Assembly (NCBI GenBank): GCA_002328485.1
Contig: DCUF01000082.1
Location: 21,982 to 85,981 of the forward strand
Origin: Deltaproteobacteria bacterium UBA2221
GTDB lineage: Bacteria > Desulfobacterota > Syntrophorhabdia > Syntrophorhabdales > WCHB1-27
Direction: 5' to 3'
Length of the DNA: 64,000 nucleotides
In this document: positions 37,047-45,736 of the stretch, piece after piece
How the letters are laid out: each line of letters starts with the position of its first letter
Numbering within the stretch: position 1 is the first letter of the stretch
Notes under the pieces: model-generated
What the model saw: only the letters and a program-made list of their open reading frames with translations
The model's database searches: none
Told to the model about the DNA's origin: nothing
Made by a program: the position numbers and the translations under genes

Positions 37047-38228
37047 TCACCTCCCGAATATTGTAACGTTTCCGTAGAGTCCTACGCCGCCAACGTTGTG
37101 TACAAGGCCGATGTCAGGGTCGCCTGGAACCTGCATAGGACCCGCCTCACCGCGAAGCTGAAGGACGATGGTGCGAATCTGTGATCCTCCCGTGGCTCCA
37201 ATGGGATGGCCTTTTGAGAGGAGGCCGCCGTCAACGTTGACCGGTATCCTGCCTTCTTTATAGGTGGCTTTTTCCCTAATGAGCTGTTTACCCTCGCCCA
37301 TCGGTGCGAAACCGAGTCCTTCGTAAGCCATGAGCTCGGCGATGGTGAAGCAGTCGTGAACCTCGGCCACTTTCACATCCTTCGCCGTGATTCCAGCCAT
37401 CTTGTAGGCCTGATCCGCTGCCTTGTAACCGACGCTCAACCCCTTGGAGAAATCGGGTCGTGCTGCCATATTGACCGCTTCAGAAGCAGCGCCGATTCCC
37501 ATGATCCAGATAGGTTTCTTGGAGAAGGCCTTGGCCTTTTCTTTGTTGGCGAGAATGATACAAGAGGCGCCATCTGCGTTTGCGCAGGCATCGCCCACTC
37601 GTATCGGCCATGCAACGGCCCCGGCCATCTTCGCATCCGGGTTCTTCGGATCGAAATCTTCTGCCTTAACGCCCTTGCGATAGACTGCCCTCTCGTTGAC
37701 GGTTCCGTAGCTGGCAGATTTTAGCCTGACGTCTCTCATGTCGTCATGGGTTAGGCCGTTCTTGGCCATATAGGCCTGGGCATACATGGCATAGTAGGCC
37801 GGCATCATGGTGCCGAAGGGGGCTTCCCACTGAATGTCTGCGCCGCGGCCCATTCTCTCCTGGGATTCCGCAGAGGTGATCTCAGACATCTTCTGGAAAC
37901 CGAGAACGACCACCATGTCGTGCAGACCAGCCTTGATCATGCTGTAAGCCACCTTCACACCCGAGCTGCTTGAAGAACAGACGGTCTCAATATAGAAGGT
38001 CGGCTGAGGAATAAGGCCCAAATACTCGGCAAGAACACCCGCGGGTGACCGCTGCTTGTCATACTCTGGGGCCGAACAGAAGACGGAGGCGTCGATATCC
38101 TTCGACGTGATACCTGCATCCTGAACGGCTTCCCTGAAGGCCTCGAAAGCCAACTCACGGATGGACCCTTCGTAGCCTCGGACAAAATAGGTCTGGCCAA
38201 CGCCAATTACCGCTACATCTTTTTCCAT
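37047..38228 (-). CDS. Thiolase-superfamily acyltransferase (SCP2-thiolase type)
   Basis: 393 residues. Nucleophile in ETVCSSSSSG (Cys84), catalytic His regions EVHDCFT and LSKGHPIGATGG. It should cleave a 3-oxoacyl-CoA or condense acyl-CoA units together with the DUF35 protein. Such pairs occur in anaerobic aromatic degradation (BbsAB) and in fatty-acid metabolism; no benzylsuccinate genes are visible here, so the substrate is open. Confidence 0.85.
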   Translation of the reverse strand: MEKDVAVIGVGQTYFVRGYEGSIRELAFEAFREAVQDAGITSKDIDASVFCSAPEYDKQRSPAGVLAEYLGLIPQPTFYIETVCSSSSSGVKVAYSMIKAGLHDMVVVLGFQKMSEITSAESQERMGRGADIQWEAPFGTMMPAYYAMYAQAYMAKNGLTHDDMRDVRLKSASYGTVNERAVYRKGVKAEDFDPKNPDAKMAGAVAWPIRVGDACANADGASCIILANKEKAKAFSKKPIWIMGIGAASEAVNMAARPDFSKGLSVGYKAADQAYKMAGITAKDVKVAEVHDCFTIAELMAYEGLGFAPMGEGKQLIREKATYKEGRIPVNVDGGLLSKGHPIGATGGSQIRTIVLQLRGEAGPMQVPGDPDIGLVHNVGGVGLYGNVTIFGR

Positions 38229-38244
38229 AGAGTTCCTCCTTGGT

Positions 38245-39255
38245 TCATTGTGGTTTCCTGCTTTTGTTTTTTTGATATATCGTCACATAATGGTTATGTT
38301 CGTTAATTGTTCTGGAAAACACGTGGCTTCCGTCGTTGCGTGACACAAAATAGACTGCGTCGCTTTTCGCGGGATACAGGGCTGCGAGCAGAGAACTTTT
38401 CCCGGGACTGCAAATCGGGCCTTTTGGCAGGCCTTTGAACACATAAGTGTTGTACGGGGTAAGGGTAGTCAGATCGACTCTGGTGAGCCTTCTCCCAAAG
38501 GCCCTCCTGCCGTAGATGACGGTGGGGTCAGCGTCCAGACTCATATCGATCCGAAGCCTGTTGTGAAATACGGCTGAAATCAATGGCTTTTCCTCTTCCA
38601 GCTTAGCCTCTTTTTCGATAATAGAGGCAAGGCAGATAATCTGATCCCGGGTGAGACCCAGCTCCTTCATCCGTTCCTTGATCTCTTCTTTTTCGAAAAA
38701 CCTCGCGGTGCGCTGCACGATGGGCTCTATAAAACCTTCGATATCCGTCTCCTTGCTGTAGAAGTAGGTATCGGGAGCCAGGTAACCCTCCAGCGAGTCG
38801 CCAGCAATGCCCATCTTTCGGAGGCGATCCTGATTCTGCGAGAGGGAGAGAAAGGCGGAACGACCCATAAACCCATTCTTCTCCATGCTTTCTGCCACGT
38901 CGAACAGATTCTGACCTTCGACGATCTTTAACGTATAAATATTCCTTTGCCCAAGGGCCATTTTCCTCGCCATCTGGATGATGGACATGTCGCTGCTTAG
39001 TTCATACTCGCCCGCGATGATTCTCCCTCTGTAAAACAAGAGCGAAGAGAGCCGGAAAAGGGCGGCGGAGGTGATAAGTCCGTCTTTTTCCAGGCCTTTG
39101 GATACACTCCAGGCTGGTGTACCTTTTTTCACAACGAACGGCCCTTTGCCTGAACCTCCTCCCTTAGGAATGCTGGAAAAGATGGCGACCTGCAAGAGAA
39201 TGATCAGAATACCGGCGCAACAGGCGATGGCCCATTTACGTCCCTGCCTGAGCAT
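38245..39255 (-). CDS. mltG: Endolytic peptidoglycan transglycosylase MltG
   Basis: 336 residues. N-terminal membrane helix (CCAGILIILLQVAIF), a LysM-like region, and the YceG catalytic domain with Glu in SIIEKEAKLEEEK and the SAVFHNRL, MSLDADPTVIYG motifs. It cuts nascent glycan strands at the inner membrane and helps set strand length. Overlaps ruvX by 20 bases, a pairing found in many genomes. Confidence 0.92.
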   Translation of the reverse strand: MLRQGRKWAIACCAGILIILLQVAIFSSIPKGGGSGKGPFVVKKGTPAWSVSKGLEKDGLITSAALFRLSSLLFYRGRIIAGEYELSSDMSIIQMARKMALGQRNIYTLKIVEGQNLFDVAESMEKNGFMGRSAFLSLSQNQDRLRKMGIAGDSLEGYLAPDTYFYSKETDIEGFIEPIVQRTARFFEKEEIKERMKELGLTRDQIICLASIIEKEAKLEEEKPLISAVFHNRLRIDMSLDADPTVIYGRRAFGRRLTRVDLTTLTPYNTYVFKGLPKGPICSPGKSSLLAALYPAKSDAVYFVSRNDGSHVFSRTINEHNHYVTIYQKNKSRKPQ

Positions 39256-39652
39256 CCAGATACCCTTGAAGAATGAGCTGGGCAGCCATCATGTCTATAA
39301 AAGGCTTACGTTTCTTTCGCTTTACTGCGGCCATATCAAAAATCCGATGGGCTTCATTGCTCGAGAATCTCTCATCCCATAGATCCACTGGCAGACCGGT
39401 AGACGTCCCAATTTTCTCTGCAAAACGCTCTACATCCTGGCCTCTGGTCCCAAGAGAACCATCCAGGTTTTTGGGCAAGCCTAAGACTATTGTTGATACC
39501 CCGTGTTCCTTGACAAGGGCCTTGATCTTTTCTATATCAGCCTTTGGCGACTGTCTCTCATAGAGCGTTAGAGCCTGAGCTATCTTCCGGTTTGGATCAG
39601 AGATGGCAAATCCTATCCTCTTGTCGCCGACGTCAAGGCAAAGAACACGCAC
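39236..39652 (-). CDS. ruvX: Putative pre-16S rRNA nuclease / Holliday junction resolvase YqgF
   Basis: 138 residues, RNase H fold: LCLDVGDKRIGFAISD start, VLGLPKNLDGSLG, and DLWDERFSSNEA. Family members process the 16S rRNA 5' end in E. coli. First gene of the mltG operon. Confidence 0.92.
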   Translation of the reverse strand: MRVLCLDVGDKRIGFAISDPNRKIAQALTLYERQSPKADIEKIKALVKEHGVSTIVLGLPKNLDGSLGTRGQDVERFAEKIGTSTGLPVDLWDERFSSNEAHRIFDMAAVKRKKRKPFIDMMAAQLILQGYLDAQAGT

Positions 39653-40212
39653 GCATCAGATTAACATAGGGGGAGGAGGCGTTCAACAACAATGTTTTCA
39701 GGCTAGTATATGACTAGCAAACGGGGGAGCATGAGTGGCGGATCGTGTTCTGATACGGACTCAGATTAGGACAGCGAGTGTCGATTGTGAAAAAATTCCT
39801 GATCTTTTGAGGTGCTCACGGCCGGAAGCCAACCTTATATTTGTACGGAGCCCCCGCCCCTAATATTATTATAGATGGACCCCATCTTTTTTCGGGCATC
39901 CCGAGATCGGAGGAGAGTATCTTCACTCGCTCAGGGGCAGGTCGGCTATGTCTGTGGAAATATGGATGACAAAGAAGGACCCCCTCGCAGCGCTGCTCAG
40001 GCGCCATGGATACGTGACGGGGACCGACCCCGTTTTAATCAATGGTCAATGAGGCCAGTTCCCATGATAACAGAGGGGCCTGGGATACCCTTACGGGTTG
40101 CCTAAGGGTGCTGGATATTTCCGGTTTGGCCATCTTGATTTCGCCTGTCGACGGTCGATAAATTTAGGCGGCCCGTGGCCCGTTAACCCCAACAAATACG
40201 GCTATTTTTGTC
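39653..40212 (+). other. Intergenic region before the aromatic operon
   Basis: About 560 bp with no recognisable gene. It contains a small hairpin ACGGGG/CCCCGT with TTTT (40017-40036) and an inverted repeat ACCCTTA/TAAGGGT (40087-40109) without T tail. Short open frames on both strands show no family features. It separates the divergent ruvX and SDR genes and ends at a strong promoter. Confidence 0.5.
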
Positions 40213-40241
40213 TTGACATATTTTATGCCCATGGCTACAAT
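40213..40241 (+). promoter_or_regulatory. Near-consensus sigma70 promoter of the aromatic-ring operon
   Basis: TTGACA (40213-40218), 17-nt spacer, TACAAT (40236-40241): eleven of twelve consensus bases. Transcription would start near 40248, 49 bases before the SDR ATG. Confidence 0.75.
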
Positions 40242-40259
40242 ACCCTATCCCTATGTATC

Positions 40260-40277
40260 TGTGTAACAATTTTCACA
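40260..40277 (+). promoter_or_regulatory. Possible operator palindrome
   Basis: TGTGTAACAATTTTCACA is an imperfect dyad (outer TGTG/CACA and inner AA/TT pairs) about 12-30 bases after the expected transcription start, a position where a repressor would block transcription. It is too wide for the CRP consensus. No regulator gene lies adjacent. Confidence 0.3.
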
Positions 40278-40296
40278 ATTAAAGGAGAGGCGTCCC

Positions 40297-41049
40297 ATGA
40301 AATTAGAAGGCAAAAACGCTGTTGTAACTGGTGGCGGAAGGGGTGTGGGTAGGGCGATCAGTCTGGCCCTGGCAGCCGAGGGCGCAAATGTTGTGGTGAA
40401 CTACGCCGGTCGCTTACAGCCGGCTGAAGAAGTCGTAAAATTAATCGAGGGTATGGGTAGAAAGGCCATCGCGGTGCAGGCCGATGTGGCCAAGTGGGAG
40501 GACGCCCAGCGCATGATCGATACCTGCGTGCAGACATTCGGTTCTGTGGATATTCTGATCAATAACGCCGGTATATCAAAGCCTGCCATGCTTCACAAGC
40601 TGACCGACGAAGTGTGGGACGAGGTGGTCGATATTCAGATGAAGGGGCCGTGGCATTGCATCAAGGCAGCATCGAAATATTGGATGGAGAAGAAATACGG
40701 TCGAATCGTTAACGTTACCTCCGTTGCCGGACTGGTGGGAACGACCGGACAGATCCATTACGCGGCTGCAAAGGGCGGCATCGTGACCCTCACCAAGTCT
40801 GCTGCCCGTGAATTGGCCCGTTTCAACGTGACCTGTAACTGTATCTCTCTTGGCATTGTTACGACGGAAATGACAACTACCCTTCAGCAGGATGAGAAGA
40901 TGAAGGAGATATACATGAGGCGAATCCTGCTTGGAAGGTACGCGGAGCCTGAGGATGTGGCCCCCGCATTCGTATTCTTCTCATCAGATGATTCAAGGTA
41001 TATAACCGGGCAGATACTCCCGGTGGACGGTGGCTACGGTATGACCTAA
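40297..41049 (+). CDS. Short-chain dehydrogenase/reductase (FabG-like)
   Basis: 250 residues. NAD(P) site TGGGRGVGRAIS, NNAG, catalytic Ser in VTSVAGL, Tyr-x3-Lys in YAAAKG, and a C-terminal GQILPVDGGYG. It leads the operon with had and oah. Ring opening by Oah gives 3-hydroxypimelyl-CoA, so a 3-hydroxypimelyl-CoA dehydrogenase role is attractive, but FabG-like SDRs are hard to assign. Start ATG behind AAAGGAGAGG. Confidence 0.75.
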   Translation: MKLEGKNAVVTGGGRGVGRAISLALAAEGANVVVNYAGRLQPAEEVVKLIEGMGRKAIAVQADVAKWEDAQRMIDTCVQTFGSVDILINNAGISKPAMLHKLTDEVWDEVVDIQMKGPWHCIKAASKYWMEKKYGRIVNVTSVAGLVGTTGQIHYAAAKGGIVTLTKSAARELARFNVTCNCISLGIVTTEMTTTLQQDEKMKEIYMRRILLGRYAEPEDVAPAFVFFSSDDSRYITGQILPVDGGYGMT

Positions 41050-41112
41050 TGGCTGGGATGCGGTTCGCCTGGCACGAGAAGTTACTTCACACATATTACA
41101 TGGAGGTGTTGA

Positions 41113-42222
41113 ATGGCTGATGTCCCAAAGGTAATAAAGCAGTGGCAGATGGTCCAACCGACGGTTTTCAACAGAGAGACCAAGGAGACGACCCCTGGAA
41201 AACTCGAGATGGTAGAAATTCCCGTTCCCGAGTTGAAGGAAGGCGAGGTTCTGGTTGAGGTAGCCGGCTGCGGTGTGTGCCACACAGACCTTGGCTACTT
41301 CTACGATGGCGTACCGACAGTGAGCAAGCCGCCCATGGCCCTTGGTCATGAGATCAGCGGAACCGTTGTTGCCGGCGACCCGGCCTGGATCGGCAAAGAG
41401 GTCATTATCCCGGCGGTTATGCCTTGCAGAAAATGCATTATGTGCAAGACCGGTAGAGGCAACAGGTGCCTGGCCCAGAAGATGCCCGGCAACTCGATAG
41501 GTGTATACGGCGGCTTCGCCAGCCATATCCCTGTCCAGTCGATTGACCTTTGTCTGGTTCAGGACAAGAAGGGCTATGCTCTGGAACAGCTAGCCGTCGT
41601 AGCGGACGCCGTCACAACCCCGTATCAGGCGTGCAAAAGGGCGGACCTGCAACCCGGTGATAATGTCATCGTCATCGGCGCAACGGGTGGCGTAGGCGTC
41701 TATATGGCTCAGACTGCCAAGGCCCTCGGCGCAAAGACGGTTATCGGTATCGCGCGGAACCCTGAGAAACTGAAAAGGGCGCTTGAGTATGGTTGCGACC
41801 ACGTAATCAGTACCGTTGACAAGACCAATAAGGACGTGGTTGGCGAATGGAGAGGCTACTGCAAATCAAAGGGTCTGGATACTGCCGGCTGGAAGATCTT
41901 TGAGGTTACAGGCGCAAAGGCCGGCCAGGAACTCGGTCTTGACCTTCTGTCCTTTATCGGCAAACTGATTCTGGTTGGTTACGGCATGGCAAAGGTCGAA
42001 TACATGTTCTCCAAGCTGATGGCTTTCGACGCCGAGGTTATTGGAACATGGGGCTGCCTGCCCGAGTACTATCCGATCGTCCTCGACATGGTCCTGAACA
42101 AGAAGATCGTTATCGATCCTTTTGTTGAAGTGAGACCGATGAGCACGATTGCTGCGACATTTGACGAAATCCACAAAGCTGGATCCCCTGCAAAGAGGGT
42201 TTCCTTAAAGCCAGACTTTTAA
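41113..42222 (+). CDS. had: 6-hydroxycyclohex-1-ene-1-carbonyl-CoA dehydrogenase
   Basis: 369-residue zinc alcohol dehydrogenase family protein. Catalytic zinc: GCGVCHTDLG and ALGHEISG; structural zinc: PCRKCIMCKTGRGNRC; Rossmann GATGGVGVYMA. In benzoyl-CoA degradation Had/BamQ oxidises the hydroxy intermediate produced by the dienoyl-CoA hydratase. Assignment rests on the immediate neighbour oah and on family likeness. RBS GGAGGTGTTG. Confidence 0.88.
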   Translation: MADVPKVIKQWQMVQPTVFNRETKETTPGKLEMVEIPVPELKEGEVLVEVAGCGVCHTDLGYFYDGVPTVSKPPMALGHEISGTVVAGDPAWIGKEVIIPAVMPCRKCIMCKTGRGNRCLAQKMPGNSIGVYGGFASHIPVQSIDLCLVQDKKGYALEQLAVVADAVTTPYQACKRADLQPGDNVIVIGATGGVGVYMAQTAKALGAKTVIGIARNPEKLKRALEYGCDHVISTVDKTNKDVVGEWRGYCKSKGLDTAGWKIFEVTGAKAGQELGLDLLSFIGKLILVGYGMAKVEYMFSKLMAFDAEVIGTWGCLPEYYPIVLDMVLNKKIVIDPFVEVRPMSTIAATFDEIHKAGSPAKRVSLKPDF

Positions 42223-42253
42223 ACAACACCAAAATACTTTTAGGAGGAAATTT

Positions 42254-43402
42254 ATGGGAATGGAATGGATGCCAAGAGAAGGCGGTTTGAAGGATCATAG
42301 CAGACATGGTACGCAGTGGTGGGGCACGGAAGCTCCTTGTACCGTATATGAGAAGAAACCCCTGAAAGATAACAAAGGAAACGTGGTTCCGGGGCTATAT
42401 GTTGCATGGATTCGTCTGAACAACCCGGCCCAGTACAACTCCTACACCACGGAGATGGTGAAAGGCGTGATCGCCGGCTTTGAGAATTCCTCAACGGACC
42501 GCGAAGTCGTATCAGTTGTTTTCACCGGCACCGGCGCAAATGCATTCTGCACGGGCGGCAACACGAAAGAATATTCAGAATATTACAGCATGAGACCGGA
42601 AGAGTACGGATCATACATGGAACTCTTCAACAACATGGTCGACGCCATCCTTATGTGCAAGAAGCCGGTTATCTGCCGCGTAAACGGCATGAGAGTCGCC
42701 GGCGGCCAGGAGATCGGTCTTGCTTGTGACATCGCTGTTTCTTCCGACCTCGCCATTTTTGGTCAGGCAGGTCCCCGCCACGGTTCAGCACCGGTGGGCG
42801 GTTCCTCTGACTTCCTCCCGTGGTTCCTCTCCGCTGAGGATGCCATGTGGAACTGCGTAAGCTGCGAGATGTGGTCTGCCTACAAGATGAGGGCGAAGAA
42901 TCTCATCTCCAAGGCCCTCCCAGTCCTCAAGGACGACAAAGGTGCCTGGGTTAGAAACCCGCAGGTCATCACCGACAAGTACGTTGAGAACGGCGAGATC
43001 GTGTATGGCGAGAACAAGACGGGCCAGGAAGCAAAAGACGCCAGGGCATGGGTCAACGAGAAGCTGAAGAACAACGACTACGACTTCTCGCTCATCGATG
43101 CAGAAGTCGACAGAATCAGCTGGGTCTTCGCGAACCTGTTCCCGGGCTGCTTGATGAAGTCCATCGACGGCATCAGACAGAAGAAGAAGTCTTTCTGGGA
43201 TACCATGAAGAACGACCACAGATACTGGCTGGCAGTCAACATGATGGGCGAGGCCTACGCAGGCTTTGGCGCATTCAACACCAAGAAGATCACCGGCGCC
43301 GACACCATCGATTTCATAAAGAACCGCCAGTTGATCGCCCAGGGCGTCCTGAACAACGAAGACTATTTCACACAGATTTTTGCGAAGCCTCAGGCGAAGT
43401 AG
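42254..43402 (+). CDS. oah: 6-oxocyclohex-1-ene-1-carbonyl-CoA hydratase (ring-cleaving)
   Basis: 382 residues, crotonase superfamily with an extended N terminus and C terminus. NAFCTGGNTKEYSEY (oxyanion hole), RVAGGQEIGLACDIAVSSD and PRHGSAPVGGSSDFLPWF match the BamA/Oah family as I know it. It hydrates and then hydrolytically opens the alicyclic ring to 3-hydroxypimelyl-CoA, and is the standard marker of anaerobic aromatic degradation. RBS AGGAGG ten bases upstream. A strong terminator follows. Confidence 0.93.
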   Translation: MGMEWMPREGGLKDHSRHGTQWWGTEAPCTVYEKKPLKDNKGNVVPGLYVAWIRLNNPAQYNSYTTEMVKGVIAGFENSSTDREVVSVVFTGTGANAFCTGGNTKEYSEYYSMRPEEYGSYMELFNNMVDAILMCKKPVICRVNGMRVAGGQEIGLACDIAVSSDLAIFGQAGPRHGSAPVGGSSDFLPWFLSAEDAMWNCVSCEMWSAYKMRAKNLISKALPVLKDDKGAWVRNPQVITDKYVENGEIVYGENKTGQEAKDARAWVNEKLKNNDYDFSLIDAEVDRISWVFANLFPGCLMKSIDGIRQKKKSFWDTMKNDHRYWLAVNMMGEAYAGFGAFNTKKITGADTIDFIKNRQLIAQGVLNNEDYFTQIFAKPQAK

Positions 43403-43418
43403 TAGCATTGCTTAACAC

Positions 43419-43446
43419 AAGGGGGGATTCAATCCCCCCTTTTTTT
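43419..43446 (+). terminator. Rho-independent terminator after oah
   Basis: Stem AAGGGGGGA / TCCCCCCTT (43419-43427 and 43433-43441), loop TTCAA, then a run of T. It separates SDR-had-oah from dch. The 250 bp beyond it hold no gene; an inverted repeat GTCCG/CGGAC lies near 43623-43645. Confidence 0.9.
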
Positions 43447-43697
43447 GTTTCAGGCCATCGGTTGCGAGCCCATAGCGGCGAGCCAGAGTACGCAAGCATT
43501 AAACCATAATCGGTGCGCCAAGAATGCCGCAAGAAGAGGCAGTTGTTGCGTGATTTATGGAACCGGTGCGGGCACCAAATTTCTGGCAAAAGGTGCGGAA
43601 AATGTGCTAAAAATTAGAACCGTCCGGTTCATTCTAGGTCGGACTGAACGCTGCCCGCTCATGCCGACAGCTATTCTTTTTGTAAGGAGGATTAGAT

Positions 43698-44468
43698 ATG
43701 GCATACCAATGTATAAACTACGAGAAGAAGGATAAGGTCGCCAAGATAACCCTAAACGCTCCCCCGCTCAACTGGCTCACTATCTCTATGATGAAAGAGA
43801 TTAACGAAGCCCTGCTCGATGTCAAGAAAGACGCCACCCTGAAGCTTCTGGTTTTCGACCACGCAGGAGAGAAGGCATTTTCCAGTGGCGTGGATGTGGC
43901 CGACCATACGGACGACAAAGTGGAGGAGATGATTGAGGTCTTCCATCGCATGTTCCGACTCATGCTGGAGCTCGATGTGGTCACTGTTGCCCTGGTGAAC
44001 GGTGTTTCCCTCGGCGGCGGCTGTGAGCTGATGAGCTTCTGCGACATCGTCGTGGCCTCTGAGAAGTCAAGAATCGGCCAGCCTGAGATTGCAGTTGGCG
44101 TGTTCCCGCCTATCGCAGCCGCTTGGTTTACCCACATCATTGGGCTGAAGAAGACCATGGAACTTCTACTCACAGGAAAGATGATCTCGGCTGCTGAGGC
44201 GGAAAAGATCGGTTTGGTGAACGCAGTATTCCCCGTTGCCACCTTCAAAGAGGATGTGGACAAGTTCCTGGGTGAATTCCTCAACAAGAGCCGGCCGGTG
44301 CTGGTGTGGACCAAACGGACCATTTTAGCTGCCAAGGGCCAGCCTTTTGCGGAAGGTCTCCGCGCAGCAGAGATCATGTATCTCGACGGCGTCATGAAGA
44401 CCGAGGACGCAAAAGAAGGCATAGGCGCCTTCATGGAGAAGAGGAAGGCAGTCTGGAAGGACAAGTAG
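43698..44468 (+). CDS. dch: Cyclohexa-1,5-dienecarbonyl-CoA hydratase
   Basis: 256-residue crotonase-fold hydratase. FSSGVDVADHTDDKVEEM and VSLGGGCELMSFCDIVVASEKS form the CoA/oxyanion site. These match Dch/BamR-type dienoyl-CoA hydratases, which add water to the diene made by benzoyl-CoA reductase. The context with had and oah supports it over a generic enoyl-CoA hydratase. GTAAGGAGG precedes the ATG. The reductase itself (bcr or bam genes) is not in the window. Confidence 0.88.
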   Translation: MAYQCINYEKKDKVAKITLNAPPLNWLTISMMKEINEALLDVKKDATLKLLVFDHAGEKAFSSGVDVADHTDDKVEEMIEVFHRMFRLMLELDVVTVALVNGVSLGGGCELMSFCDIVVASEKSRIGQPEIAVGVFPPIAAAWFTHIIGLKKTMELLLTGKMISAAEAEKIGLVNAVFPVATFKEDVDKFLGEFLNKSRPVLVWTKRTILAAKGQPFAEGLRAAEIMYLDGVMKTEDAKEGIGAFMEKRKAVWKDK

Positions 44469-44474
44469 CGATAG

Positions 44475-45647
44475 ATGCTCTTTGCGCCGAAAGAAGAGAT
44501 AGATTACAGGATTAAGGGTTTCAAATCATTGTTGGAGAAGGCCTCGCTTGACGGGGCCTTCATCCATTACAAGATAGATTTCTATTATCTGTCGGGCACC
44601 ATGCAGGATGCATTCCTCTTTGTGCCTCTTGATGGAGACCCTATCCTGTTCGTGAAGAGGGAACTCCAGATAGCCCGACGGGATTCCCCCTTGGAGCATA
44701 TCGTCCCCTACAAGACCATGGAGGAGGTGAAACCGTACCTCGGGAAGATCAAGAGAGTGGGTTTTCAGCTCGATGTGGTTCCCTACAACCAGGTTCTGAA
44801 GTTCAAGGAAGCGGTTGGCGACTTGGACCTTGTTGATGTTTCTCCCCTGATCAAGTCGCTTCGGAGATACAAATCACCCTTTGAGATCAAGCTCATGGAG
44901 AGGGCTGCCACCATTTCCAAGAGGGTATACGAGGCTATCCCCCACCTCCTCAAAGAAGGTATGCGGGAGATAGAGCTTGGAGGGCTTCTGGAAGGTCTGG
45001 CTAAATCCCTGGGGCATGAAGGCCTGCTGCGGGTCCGTTCCCTCAACTATGAAGCCTATACGTGGCACATCTTGAGCGGTCGCACGGGAACGATCGTCAG
45101 CCAGTCCGATTCCCCCATGGGCGGATTGGGTCTGTCCCCTGCTTTTCCTGTCGGTGCAAGCATGAAGAAGATGAAGAAGGGCGAGCCCATTCTGGTGGAC
45201 TTCGGCATCTGCTATCACGGCTATCAGATCGACCAGACCCGCATGTTTGCCATGGGCCATATGCCCGAAGAGTTTGTCAAAGGATATGACGTGTGCAGGG
45301 ATATCCACTACCGGGTCCTGGACAGGGCTGTGGAGGGCGCCAAATGCTCGGAGCTCTTCGAATATGCCAAGCAGTTGGCTCACGACGCCGGATTCGGCGA
45401 CTACTATCTTGGCTATGCCCATCACAAGGTCAGGTTCCTGGCCCACGGGATCGGCATTGAGCTTTCAGAACTCCCTTTTATCGCCCCGCGACACGATTAT
45501 CCCCTGGAGGAGGGCATGGTCTTTGCCATCGAGCCGAAGATGGTGTTCCCCAAGAAAGGCGCCACCGGTATAGAGAATACGGTTGTCATGGAAAACAAGG
45601 GGTACAGGGTACTTACGGATACCGATGAGAAGATCATCATTGTGTAA
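44475..45647 (+). CDS. M24-family metallopeptidase (Xaa-Pro aminopeptidase-like)
   Basis: 390 residues: creatinase-like N-terminal domain, then the pita-bread fold with metal ligands in VDFGICYHGYQIDQTR, FLAHGIGIELSELP, EEGMVFAIEPKM and GIENTVVMENKG. Complete and catalytically plausible as a Pro-dipeptidase or aminopeptidase. It starts six bases after dch and so is probably co-transcribed, although no connection between a peptidase and ring degradation is obvious. Confidence 0.85.
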   Translation: MLFAPKEEIDYRIKGFKSLLEKASLDGAFIHYKIDFYYLSGTMQDAFLFVPLDGDPILFVKRELQIARRDSPLEHIVPYKTMEEVKPYLGKIKRVGFQLDVVPYNQVLKFKEAVGDLDLVDVSPLIKSLRRYKSPFEIKLMERAATISKRVYEAIPHLLKEGMREIELGGLLEGLAKSLGHEGLLRVRSLNYEAYTWHILSGRTGTIVSQSDSPMGGLGLSPAFPVGASMKKMKKGEPILVDFGICYHGYQIDQTRMFAMGHMPEEFVKGYDVCRDIHYRVLDRAVEGAKCSELFEYAKQLAHDAGFGDYYLGYAHHKVRFLAHGIGIELSELPFIAPRHDYPLEEGMVFAIEPKMVFPKKGATGIENTVVMENKGYRVLTDTDEKIIIV

Positions 45648-45736
45648 CCCTTTTTGTTTCCGCGGCAAGGTGCAGAATCATTCCTTGTCCTATCTGATCG
45701 ATATTTTTTTTGTCCCATTCGTTAGTGAGGAAGCAT

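Noticed and set aside
36636..38228. BbsAB benzylsuccinate thiolase assignment for the DUF35/thiolase pair
   Set aside because: No other bbs or bss gene is present, and such pairs are widespread in other acyl-CoA pathways.
39816..40105. Small open frames on both strands before the aromatic operon
   Set aside because: No ribosome binding site, no recognisable motif and overlapping frames; treated as intergenic.
43585..43620. A sigma54-type promoter before dch (TGGCA...TGC)
   Set aside because: Spacing between the GG and GC pairs is eight bases instead of the required ten.
43718..44464. A 248-codon open frame on the minus strand opposite dch
   Set aside because: It is fully antisense to a clear hydratase gene, has no family features, and shows the Ser/Arg-rich composition of a shadow frame.
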